DNA of 64,000 nucleotides, from the NCBI GenBank assembly GCA_914767715.1, contig OU612075.1, positions 10,602,001 to 10,666,000 on the forward strand, in the 5' to 3' direction. The stretch's first letter is position 1. Each line of letters starts with the position of its first letter. The notes beneath the pieces were generated by a model that had not been told where the DNA came from, ran no database searches, and was given only the letters and a program-made list of their open reading frames with translations. The translations under genes were made by a program, and so were the position numbers. The stretch comes from Membranipora membranacea. Its lineage: Eukaryota; Bryozoa; Gymnolaemata; Cheilostomatida; Membraniporidae. This document shows, in pieces, positions 23,729-34,514 of this stretch.

Positions 23729-25650
23729 CACCAATATGTCAACAACTACCCAAACTATGGACCCAGAAACAATATTTTGTGTGATTGAGATCGTGTGATC
23801 AGCTACGCCAACAATGTTGTATACAAAGTGTAAACCATTTTGACATGAAAAATTTCATTGACTTCCTTTGATTTTAAACATGATGTAATGAGTAGTTGCA
23901 ATGCATAATAATAGCCCCTCCCCCTTCATATCCCATTATAATGTAGCATTGCTTTTCACCTCCATAAAATTTGATGGCAATCAAGGTATCGAATATTTCT
24001 TCTGAAGCGAACTGATTATGACTTCGTCGTTTTCCAGATGTGATTGGTGGAGCCACATGTTAAGGTAAGAGAATATGGTATTTAACATTTATGTTTCATA
24101 AAACTTTTGTGACTTTTGCTTGTGAGTATACTGGTTTGGCCAACCACTTAACTTTGATGTGGCGAGACTATATATATCAACCCTAATTCAGCCCTAAAAA
24201 TAAATGTATAAGACAATCAATGCATTGATTCAATTGCTGTCTGTTTATAGTAATGAAATGGCCACATTCATGCATAGCCTACCTTGATCCTCGCCTTGGA
24301 AGCAGAGTCTGATACGCTTATCTTCACTTAGTTGCTCAAAGCTTGGCTAATCTGCTAGGTCTAGGAGAAATGAGTTATGTTACTGGTTCCTTTGTTTTGC
24401 TATAAACTAGAGGGCTTTTACAAATCTATAGCAAGCTTTGCTATCAACTCGCATATAAGCTATCATGTTGATGACCCAATGAGGAAAGCCTTCATAGCTA
24501 CTGGGATCTCAAGCATCGTAGAGCTTTCAAATAACAGTATTAGATTGCTTAAAATATAACATCACAGGAGTTGTTTTCTCATCTTATCAAGCAAGGACAA
24601 CTCCTCTATTATAGAGATAACTTTGTTATTTTGATCTCAAAAAGGACCGATTTTGCTGGCATTGAAACTTCTGTATAAATTAATCAGGCTCAGTATATCT
24701 TCATGCATCAGGTTGAATTTAAACATCAAATTAAAGTAGTTAAATCTCTACAGGGTGCTAAATCAAAGTGAGTTTGAGTTCGTTCTAAAGTATTCATAAC
24801 CGAGACTTAGAAGCTTGGCCCTCGCATACAAGGCAGGCAGAGCAAGACAGGAGATCACAGTCAGTTCACAGGCTGTAGCAAAAACAAGTCAATTCTCTGA
24901 CTTTGGTATGAGATTTGCGATGCTCAATATGGTGAATTTGAGTAACGGACCTTTGCATGAGAGACGGGTGCCTTGATGATAGAAACTTTGCGCCGATGAG
25001 CAAACCTCCCTAAGTATAATCATGAGAGTGATGGGGTGAACATTGTTGCAGTGAAACAATGAAGAGTTGACATCCTCCCTGGCTGTGCAACAGCGTAAAC
25101 ACTCCGATTATGTCAAAATACTAAACTGAGAATGTGCACTGAGGGCTAGAAGCGATGGAATGAGATGCTCATCAACACACAGGGGTGGCTTCATGCTGTT
25201 GAGGCCAGCCATGAGCAGGTTTTACTGGAGATGACCTCAAAACAGCGCTTTACTCATGGTTTCTAGCTAAAGACCTGTGTGCTGTGCGGTGATATGTGCA
25301 CTACTGTATGTGTATTTCAAATATAATTGACTTGATAGAAAGTTACCAAAGAAGAGTCATAATGTAGCTACCCAGATGCAGCATGTCAACCAGCGAGGAC
25401 AAAATAACTTTGAGCAGTACAATGTAAACCAACTACTCTGAAGTCCAAACTTGAAGAGGGTGTCAAATATATTTTTATCATAAATATTAAACCTAAAATG
25501 CTGGATTGAGTGGCGACGGAATTCATCGGCTCAAATAATTTCATGAGGGTTGAGATTACATCATATTTATCCTCTCCTGGGCTATGTCTGAATGTAACTA
25601 TTAATTTAAACAAATATGAAGTCAAGGGTCTATTGAGACCCATTTGTTCC
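23729..25650. other. Downstream spacer of copy B and intergenic DNA
   Basis: From 23729 to about 24590 the sequence matches the spacer after copies A, C, D and E. A hairpin built on GGAGTTGT and GGACAACTCC lies near 24563-24605. From about 24600 to 25650 no coding exon or known repeat is seen. Confidence 0.55.
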
Positions 25651-25655
25651 CTTAC

Positions 25656-25784
25656 CTTATGCTTGGAAGCATCGTATTTGACAAATTTTCTCTGTTTCGG
25701 TACTTTTACTGAACATGATTTGATCTGGAACTGGCAGCCATACAGTGACCATCTTGCTTCACCGACCACATTATTAATATTTGC
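25656..25784 (-). CDS. Candidate exon of an unidentified minus-strand gene
   Basis: Reading minus, CCACCAG precedes a 43-codon open exon ending CATAAG before a GTAAGG donor. It encodes a basic, aromatic segment (GEARWSLYGCQFQIKSC). It lies on the same strand as, and downstream of, the exon split by the Ginger-like element and may belong to the same gene. The acceptor has a poor pyrimidine tract and the protein is not recognised, so this is tentative. Confidence 0.3.
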
Positions 25785-26583
25785 CTGGTGGTCGGATGGA
25801 TGGCATCATAAAATTAGTGAGTTTTCCCACCACAAACAAAAAAGTAAAATATTGAAATATATTCAACTCTCGGTTGGATGTCATGGAATTTTAAAGATAA
25901 TTTTCTAAGACAGCGTTAAAATTGCAGGCTGGCAACCTAAGCATTACTACAGTAAGGATTTCAAACCTTATAAACATGATAATCAGATAAATTTCTGTAC
26001 ACACTACACAGATGCCAAAAGCTAGACATAGTGATTTCAGATCATCTTGTATCTAAAACTGGTTCCTGTTACAAGGAGCAATTCATTCAACATAAAGTTT
26101 TTGGGGTGTCTTTGTAAGAAAGAAAGGATACAATTCTAGATGCCTCCTATGCAGATGATTAGGCCTGGGTGTCATGTAATAAATAAAAGTGATTTATTGC
26201 AGACAAGGTTATCCTTGCGTACTTGCACAAATCACAGAGGCAAAAGTCACAAACCATGGCAGAAGACATACCAGAAAAGGCCTCAAAAAAACTTCTGCAT
26301 ATGACAGCCAGGCCTGTAGTTCTAAGGGAGGCAGGGACGCTCTGCCTCCCCTAGATTGCTCAATAGAGTGGCCTAAAAAGACAATAATTGAATATTCCCT
26401 ATCAGAAGCAGCTTATTTGGGCCTCCAATTGCTCTCTATATCATTAATACACTTGGGAGGCTGGGGACTCAGGAGGAGCTTACAATACCTAACCTGGTAT
26501 TTATTCACACTCTCAAGGATTTTTTGCCTCCCCTACCATTTTTCCTAAACTATGGCCCTGCAGACTTACCCAAAATACCACCG

Positions 26584-26618
<35 letters not shown>

Positions 26619-27157
26619 GATTACATGCCCAGCGCCTCTCATCGATTACATGCCCTGCGCCTCTCACCGATATAGCCTGCAGTAATCTCTCGTAGTCCTC
26701 TCCTAATCGTCGGTGTGCAGCGAGCTGCCAAAACTGAACTGGTACTAATCGGCCATTGGCTGTGACACTTTGATCTTAGCCTGCATTTCACAACATCAAA
26801 ATTGATGTATATTAGCCCCTGAGAAACAAATAATTTGAGTAACTGAAAAAAATTTAAATGCAAAAAAATGTCTTTACATCAACTGGGTAAAGCATATAAA
26901 AACTTCAAATCTAGCGATTCGTGGCCATTATGTATATTTGGAGATTTCATTACATGTGAGTTCAAATCTAAAGTATCATTGAACCAAAGAGTTAAATTCA
27001 TTAATTGATTGAACCAAATGGAGAACTGTATGGGGGGGGGGCAATCACTGTATTTTAACATTCATTATTTTCTTACTTCTTTCTGATACAATCAACCCGG
27101 CAATAAGTTTTTGATTCATGAAGTGGCAATAAAACAGACAAATTAAGGAGAACTCAC
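25785..27157. other. Intergenic or intronic DNA with a TA microsatellite
   Basis: A (TA)n run spans about 26585-26617. It is followed by two near copies of a 27-base unit (CGATTACATGCCCTGCGCC-like) at 26619-26672. Several open frames exist but none shows a domain or good splice flanks. Confidence 0.5.
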
Positions 27158-27225
27158 CATAGCAACCCAAGTTAAAAGCTGCACAAAGAGTCTCAACATC
27201 TTCAATGATATTTTCATCGGCCTCT

Positions 27226-27230
27226 TGGTC
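27226..27230. repeat. Target-site duplication, left copy (TGGTC)
   Basis: TGGTC immediately precedes the left inverted repeat TGTTACACCC. The same five bases follow the right end at 34073-34077. This supports transposase-mediated insertion. Confidence 0.8.
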
Positions 27231-27625
27231 TGTTACACCCACAAGTGTAATAATTTTCAAAACTTGTAAGAACACCCACAAATATAATAATCTCTTCCCT
27301 CAAATGTAATAACCAACCACAACTGTAATAACTTCTTCCCTCAAGTGTAATAAAATGCTTCACCCACAAGTGTAATAATCTGTTCCCTCAAATGTAATAA
27401 AAAAAAAATCACCCACAAGTGTAATAATCTCTTCCCTCAAATGTAATAATTTTATTCGCCGTTAATTGTATTGGAGAATAGAGAGGTAGATCATCTGACA
27501 GTGCTATTACTGTGTTATATGCGCCTTTTGGTGTTTTTTTGCGCTCCAAATTGTCATAATAGGGCTTTAAATCATATGAAAATCCATCTGTTTGAGTTGT
27601 ATAGGGGAGACAACGTAATTGTAAA
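27231..27625 (+). repeat. Left terminal inverted repeat with tandem subrepeats
   Basis: Alignment to the reverse complement of 33664-34072 is nearly continuous, with small indels. The outer 220 bases are tandem subrepeats; the inner part is unique (CAATTGTATTGGAGAATAGA-like, then AGGGGAGACAAC). Confidence 0.85.
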
Positions 27626-28916
27626 TGGCTAAAAATTTAAATCCTATGAAAATCAATCCATCATTCATCCATCCATGTAATCATTTTTCACCATACCTAT
27701 TCTGCAGCTAGCGGGCCATTTTTCTTTCCTAGCTTTCAATAAAACTCCTAAATTTGACCTGCAGTGGAGCACACCTAGTTAGTAGCACCGCAATAGACCA
27801 GAGGAAAAGGTTATGAGTTATAGGCCTAACTAATTCTAGTTATTAACCTATTGATTTGTATCATAAGCAGGTGTGAAAATAACCAGATTTGTTTGGAAGG
27901 TGTTGGAATAACATGGGCATAGGCTTAGTGCAAGGAAGACAAAGCTGATAAAAATTACACTACCCACTGTCAGTGGATGAAGCACAACTTGAGTTTTAGT
28001 GATGAGTTAATATGTCCACAATTTTTTATCAAAGGCTGCGCCGGCACCCAGTCATGGTCGTAGTAAGGCAAAAAGTCTCAACTGTACTTTTTTATATACT
28101 GCTCATTACCAATAACATTAATTTTGCGAATGCTTGCAATAGTTTTTAATCAAGCAATGGAACCTATAAATATCCTAGCTATCTCTGCGCATGTCCTTGG
28201 TGTCAAGGGTAAGCGGTGACAAACCTGCTGATTTAGAAATAGAATGAACATTATGTGCTGGCAGCCCACCAGACAGCACTACCAAAGACTATAAATAGAC
28301 TAAAAATTCATCTAATAATTTATATATATATATACATATTATGTACATTGTACCTTTATTGACATAAGACTGCTGCTTATAAAAGTACAGGAATATAGAC
28401 GAGTAGGTGTTGGACAGGCCAGTACAGAAATTTAAGACATAATTTTTGATTATGGAACGGTAATAAGAGTATGAAAATAAATGCTACATGATGTATGAGA
28501 CCTATGACCTGACTTCTATTTTAAAAGATGAACAGAAAGTCAGTACTACTAATAACTAATCTACAGTTTAATCCACACAAGCACACAACATGATATAATG
28601 ATTGAAGTAAGAAAGCTAAATGTATAGTATTGAATCAGGGAACAAAAATACATCGGATTTAATTAGATTAATTAATTCCAGTGTATGTTTGTGACTCGAT
28701 ACCACCCGAATCTTAGTTTCTCCAAAGTAATGTAACCGTTTATCCAGCCAGTGCCATAGCCCTGCAAAATTTCTCGCAATTCTATCGCCACTCCACTGCC
28801 TCTTCCACAATGTTGCATGATCGTTCTAACACCGATCACTGGGTTTAGTTCCAACTTCAGCTCTCTCTCATCCATTAGATTGAAATATACCTGTGGGCAT
28901 GACTTACGGGATTCAT

Positions 28917-28930
28917 ACACACACACACAC
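28917..28930. repeat. (AC)7 microsatellite inside the F-box exon
   Basis: Seven AC units (GT on the coding strand) end the F-box frame: the frame runs PVCVCV and stops at TGA in GTATGA. One repeat unit more would join it to the frame reading YESRKSCPQVYFNLMDE down to 28672. Repeat length therefore decides the C-terminus. Confidence 0.6.
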
Positions 28931-31900
28931 AGGAAATTGAGTTCCAAAGACGGTCTTTATATTGAGGAAATCATATATGCTGCCTCTGGCAGCATACCGG
29001 AATATGCGCTCAATATCAGCACATTTCAAGTCGGAAAACTTGCAACGAGGCTTCCGGCGCATGTTGAGGGCTAAATCACGCCACAGCCGACACACACTCC
29101 GTATCCTTGTCAGACTTCTGAGATCGACGGAACATAACTGAAGTAGGAGCATAATCACTAGTAGAGGCAGTTCGTTGATATGAAGTGGCGATCTATAAAA
29201 TATTAGACAGAAAAGATGAATCACACTTTCATATCGTAATCAGATCGGTATAAATCTCCCTCCCAGTGAAATGCATTCTTATAACCCTAATCACAATGAT
29301 GAAGTAGGCCCTACATACATACAAAATATATCACGTCCTACTATATATCTTCTTATTTCCCTGATGGTAATTTTTAAAGTAGCAATATAACATCAAGTGG
29401 ATTCGGTATAGATATTGTAAGTGAATAGTGCCATTTACGCACCGTTCCTCAGCTGACTCCTTTGATGATGGAGTTTCCTTATCACTGTCAGTGGTCTTTG
29501 GCAGACAGGTTGCTTTTCGCTTCACTTCTACAGTGCTGGTACTACAATGGTAGAAATCAAAATACATGTTATCAAGAACGTAATGCATCTTTGCCCTTGA
29601 TCAAGAAACACGTATCGACAATATATAGGCAATGACGGTCAGAATAAATAGTCTTTACTTTGCTCTTTGTCTTTGATAAGTATGTTTTCAGGGGCCGCGC
29701 AGCTTACCATATTTTCAAGCTCCTGTACCGAGCTTGATGAATTTATTCACTGTCATTCTGACTTGGCAAGGAAAACCTACCAAGATTTTGAACCTGAAAG
29801 CTGGAAGCGACAATAGGAGTTATCCTTCCATGTATTTAGGCCTTACCTGATATGAAATGCTGAATTCTGTGCTTTAATGCGGCTGCTGTTAGACTCGATA
29901 ATTGTATGATTGATGGGAATGTCTGTTGCTTCTGATGTACTGGCGCTACAACCATTCAAAGAAAAAGGAAATTTTATCATCGGTTCTATCACTGCCCCGG
30001 TTTACACAGTCTTAATTTTGCAACATATTCATATAGGTGATTGAAGTTATTTGTAAACCAGGAAGCATCTCTAGTTTGTCTCCTGTCCACTACTCATTGT
30101 ATCACATGCCATTTATACTGTATAATTGAGTCATCGTGGCTTGCACAAAATAAGTTGTACTATGTTTGGGTTTGAACATTAATGATCATGCGTTTAGAAT
30201 GAATCAATGGAAACAAAATTAAATACCTGGTTGTAGGGGAGGGTCTTGTGGAATCTGTCGTAATCTGCCTTGAACTCTCAACGATTTGATGTATGTCCCT
30301 CATGTCATTCCTAAGGACTACATAATGGGTACCTCTCGTCTCATCTTGATGGCCAAGTACAATCGTGGGCAGCGCTCTATTAAATGCTCTGCTTCCACTT
30401 GGTGTTAGTATTGTTGATCCATGTTGAATAGTAGAATCAATGAGTATCTGCACATTGAAGATTTCTGCAGCTACCTGGAGCGTTAGATGGTCGCCAAATT
30501 CCGCATTTTGGCTCATCCGTGTGATGTATTCGTTTTCATCCTCCCCAATTGCTTCAGTCCACAACACGCTGTTTTGGATTCCGACATACCTGTTTCTCAT
30601 GGGATATTCAATAACCTCACTTCTGAGTGTGTCCGCCGAACGGTATATTCCTAACTGTTGAATAGCGTACACTATGGCTGCAAATTGACAGTTCCCATCC
30701 GGTGCTGGGTTGAAAATGGTCGGCGAGGCAAAGATTTGAGAGCTGTTGCTTATCAGCACGTCCAATCTGGTTTGCTGCATTCGTTTCTTTTGGAGACTAA
30801 GTGTACTGCCAGTCAGGTCCCTGACTGAAATCCACTTCGTTTTGGCATTGTTATTTAAGTGATATTTTACTTTATACATGTACAGTTTTTCATTTCTCTG
30901 GATTACGTTTCCCATCACAACCTTTGCCTTGGATATTCCTTTGTTGCCTGTCCTTAGCCGTATCAGGACTCTGTCATTTATTTCATGTGTCGGTGTTTTT
31001 AATGACCTGATTGAGCGTCTTATAACTCTCTCATTTTCCTTTCCACTGGCTATTCTTGCCTCACTTCGAATTCTCTCAGTTGTGTTCTCGGATGTTGTGA
31101 GGAACTTCTCCCGTCCGTAATACATATTTAGTGGACTCCACCAGGCTAGTTCTCCTCGTGGCATATCGTTCAACTGGAGTTCATATGTAGGAAGCTCATT
31201 TACCCAGTTTGTACCATTGGGATTCGAGATGAGGTCGTACTGCATTTTGTACCTCAACGTACGGTGGGACCTCTCTACTTTCCCCTGCGACTCTGGGTGA
31301 TATGGGCTGCTGAATATTTGTCAAATGTCTCTTGCCTTCAGCAGTCTGGACACATCCTGCTTAAATTCTGTACCTTGGTCATTCTGGACTATCTTTGGGT
31401 TACCAAACGTGTCAAATATCGCCTTCAGCTCCTTTGCCACATTTTTTGAAGATTTTCTGGTCAACGGTCTCAGCCAGGTGTATCTAGAGAAGACATCGAG
31501 CACAGTCAGAATATATCGATATTCTTTACCATTATGATACGCCGGGTTGTTACGAAAGTCAACTAAGTCGATTTGAACTCGCCACATGACGGTCCTACAG
31601 CATATCGGTGTAATGGGAGCCTTGTTGCTGAACCTAGCAGACAGTCTTTGCCGGGTGGTTGAGTGTTGTAACGCAGATGCAATAGTTGCCTCAGAGAATC
31701 CTACGTATGTGCCTTTCATTTTTAACTGCAAACGTCGTGGTCCAAGACCCTTCTCAATATCAAAGTGTTTAGCAATCACTGGTGCCTTCTCGGATTGTCG
31801 TATCACTCGTAATCCATCTGCAAAAAATCAGTAAAATATGGCATTACAGTCTGAGACATATTGACAATGTAGTATGCAGATGCTTTGTGTTGTGTGATTA

Positions 31901-31972
31901 AACACCTAGGGACTCGAATCAAAGTCATGGAGATATGTTCTTGTTCAAATTCACACCAACCTTCATACACCT

Positions 31973-32032
31973 GGAGTTGTCTTCTATGTATTTTGATATC
32001 AATTGACTCCAACAAAAAGGGCGGACAACTCC
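31973..32032. repeat. GGAGTTGTC inverted repeat within the transposon intron
   Basis: GGAGTTGTC at 31973 and GACAACTCC ending at 32032 are perfect inverted ends around 42 bases. The ends match the hairpins found in TRIM spacers, so a small element of that family seems to sit inside the Ginger-like element. Confidence 0.5.
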
Positions 32033-32228
32033 AATATTCCACACAAACTACATTAGCTACTGCTATTGATATGGATGCAGTATGAATGAGTAAAGTCATA
32101 GTGTATGCACCGAGGTTATTTCAATTAAGTTTCATTGCCATCTTCTTGTTTCATGAATGAGGATGTGGAGACAAGAAAATTCATCAAAATTGACCGAACT
32201 TCAGCGTAATAGCCAATTAACACTAGGG

Positions 32229-32417
32229 GTGGAATGAGACTGTTTTTGAAAGTCAAAACAAGATGAGAAGGGACAGCATGAAGTAAGGACAAAGTAGGAA
32301 CAATTCTATCATCTTCTTCCCGCTTCGAAAATAAGAATGGGTAACTTAGTTTTGTGTCAACGAGACTGCGTCACCCCGCCTCGAAACCCATCTCGAAACG
32401 GAGGGGCGTCTCATTCC
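32229..32417. repeat. Short element with GGAATGAGAC inverted ends
   Basis: GGAATGAGAC near 32229 and GTCTCATTCC ending near 32417 are inverse to each other. The interior has repeated CTCGAAAC motifs. It is possibly a MITE in the intron between the second and third transposon exons; no duplication was confirmed. Confidence 0.35.
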
Positions 32418-33663
32418 TAATGAAGACAATTAATAGTCATGCGTTACCTAAAATAAACATTACCCGGAGAGACGGGTAATTCGAAAATGCTGTGCTACAA
32501 ATTGGGCTGTGTGTAATGAAATATTCAATGAGTACATTGTGAATTAGGCTCTGCTTACCAAGGAGAAGAATCTGTTCTGAGTCTTTGATTTCCACGCTCC
32601 AACGTCCCCTGTAGCGCCAGTGATGAACGTATGCAGAACGCTCCAATTTACTGCGGTCCTTGACTGCGGATTTAAAGTTTCCACTCTCTATTTTCATAAT
32701 CACATCATATATGCCATCATTCATCACAGTAGGCTTTCTCTTTCCTCTAGCATACACACTGTCGCAGCATATGAATATCGAAAAGACAAGTAGTAACATC
32801 AGTCTGAAAAAGAACAAACAAATTTCACTGATGACAATTCAAGTTATAGGTTTCATCAATGACTTAGATCATTGGTTTCATGTATAATACTATTATTTGT
32901 AGCCGAACCGCTTAACATCCGAAACCTGGTAACTATTGTCAGTTCCTTGCCAGGATTGATGATGGAATGCCAATGACAGGCAGTAACTTTAAAATGCTTG
33001 TAGAAACAATGAGATGTAAATGAGATGTAAATGAGATAGTGATTGTTTTTGCTCACCTGAGGAGTGAAGTTGACATCTTGGTCGCTGCAATGAAAAGCAA
33101 TAACTGATGAAAAATTCTACTTTCTTTTACACTGTGATATATTGGGGTAATAATGTCCAGCTGCGTCTGTTTATTTTTGACTTCAAGCTTTTGTTCAAGT
33201 TATGAAACATTATGATTGATATTTTGTGCATAAAAAGAGAGGTAAAATTAACACGTATTTATTAATTGGTTGAATGTACAATAGAATTAGACCGATCAAA
33301 GTCAACTGTGACTATCCTATGCTACAACGTTTTTTTCACACATCAGCTTGTATATATCTTTCATTACAACTATTTGAAACTCTCTCCGTAAAAATATTTC
33401 ACATGATTGTCCGAGTTTATGTAAATCCTAGCCACCCTAAATGACGGCTCCAAAAAAATAATAAGGTGGGCAGCATCAGTAATATCATAGTTTGACCATC
33501 GTGAATCTTGATGTGCTCTGGCTGGCTTAATCAATACCATGACTCTTCCTACTAGACATATAAATTTTGGTAATATTGTAGAGTACAATGAGATTGATTG
33601 TTAATACCCGTATTAAATTTGTTAGAGATGATCTCTCTAAGTGGAAGCTTCTTATCAGTTTCA

Positions 33664-34072
33664 AAGTTTATAATAAAGTTGTCTCCCCTACACAACTCAA
33701 TGCCTTTGCATGGATTTTCATAGGATTTACATTTAAAACCCTATTATGACAATTTGGAGTGTAAAAAAACACCATAGGCGCTTATAACACATTAATAGCG
33801 CTGTCAGATGATCTGACCTCTCTATTCTCCAATACAATTGCCGGCAAGTAAAATTATTACGTTTGAGGGAAGAGATTATTACACTTGTAGGTGATTTATT
33901 TTTTATTACATTTGAGGGAAGAGATTATTACAATTGTGGGTGAAGCATTTTATTACACTTGAGGGAAGAAGTTATTACACTTGTGGGTGGTTATTACATT
34001 TGAGGGAAGAGATTATTACATTTGTGGGTGTTATTACAAGTTTTGAAAATTATTACACTTGTGGGTGTAACA
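33664..34072 (-). repeat. Right terminal inverted repeat with tandem subrepeats
   Basis: This is the inverse partner of 27231-27625. Subrepeats read TTTGAGGGAAGAGATTATTA and ACACTTGTGGGTG. The last bases are GGGTGTAACA, followed by the TGGTC duplication. Confidence 0.85.
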
Positions 34073-34514
34073 TGGTCTCTTTGGCGACCAGTAGACTGAA
34101 AAAGAGTGATAACTGGTGAGAGCAAAATATCCATCAGGAGGTTGACATGGTGGCAAGTCATTTCATTCAAAGCAATAACAACTTTCAAAAAAACTAACAA
34201 AAATCCAGCGCATCTATATCTATCCAATAAAAGAATTACATTCTCTTTCTTCTAAAGACATATTTACGGATAGTGCAGAAAAATCATTTTGACCGAAAAG
34301 CTTATATGGAATTTTTTTTTATATCTTTTAATTTTCCTCCTAGATTTTACTTTTATCGATTAAACAACAAGGGTGGATTTTTTTTCAGAAATGACAATAA
34401 ACAAACCTCAGACTACAAAAGTAACAGTGAAATTTTAAAATGTTGAGAAAAGAGGAATACTTACTCCTGTCCGTCTTGCAGCTCGACAGATTCCATTTTG
34501 TCAGCGGAAGGCAT

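Larger units (their letters stand above)
28672..33084 (-). pseudogene. Transposon gene: signal peptide - DDE integrase - OTU - F-box
   Basis: Exons on the minus strand: 33084-33057 (ATG at 33076), 32803-32559, 31817-30227, 29945-29847, 29541-29443, and 29192 to a stop at 28913. All splice sites are GT-AG and all phases agree (2,1,2,2,2). Residues 1-30 look like a signal peptide (MSTSLLRLMLLLVFSIF, then VYARGKR). Integrase: first Asp in VQIDLVDF, second in IVQNDQGTEF, Glu in PESQGKVERSH. A barrel-like RVLIRLRTGN region follows. OTU: APDGNCQFA with catalytic Cys near 465 and His in GTHYVVL near 586. F-box: NELPLLVIMLLLQL to VCRLWRDLA at about 690-725. Damage: TGA at 31321-31323 (residue 254), and a stop just after a (GT)7 tract. 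A second frame continues from that tract to 28672 and probably encodes the original C-terminus. Confidence 0.8.
27231..34072 (-). mobile_element. Ginger-like DNA transposon with integrase, OTU and F-box
   Basis: The 6842-base element begins TGTTACACCCACAAG and ends with its inverse. Inverted repeats are about 395-410 bases (27231-27625 and 33664-34072). Each repeat contains about five tandem units alternating CCCACAAGTGTAATAAT and CTTCCCTCAAATGTAATAA. A 5-bp TGGTC duplication flanks it. One multi-exon gene lies on the minus strand. A retroviral-type integrase inside a TIR DNA transposon is the hallmark of the Ginger group, and OTU domains have been reported in some of those elements. The F-box is the unexpected part. 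No gag, protease or reverse transcriptase is present, which argues against an LTR retroelement. Confidence 0.85.
27158..34514 (-). pseudogene. Host gene, minus strand, split by the Ginger-like transposon
   Basis: A plausible first exon is 34514-34465: ATG in the context AGAACCATGCC, 16 codons (MPSADKMESVELQDGQ), GTAAGT donor. The next exon begins after CTTTTTCAG at 34095 and runs into the transposon at 34078. Beyond the transposon the exon resumes at 27230 and ends at a GTGAGT donor after 27158. Across the empty site the 91-base exon is open in two frames. One reads STGRQRDQEADEN and ends in phase 1; the other continues the phase of the first exon. I cannot choose between them, and the family is unknown. 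This haplotype should be disrupted unless the element is spliced out. Confidence 0.45.

Noticed and set aside
25386-25908. Overlapping frames of 127 and 132 codons on opposite strands
   Set aside because: No domain on the + strand. On the minus strand only the 129-base part with splice flanks (25656-25784) was kept, tentatively.
27231-34072. LTR retrotransposon or endogenous retrovirus, because of the integrase
   Set aside because: The ends are inverted rather than direct repeats, the gene is spliced, and no reverse transcriptase, protease or gag is present.
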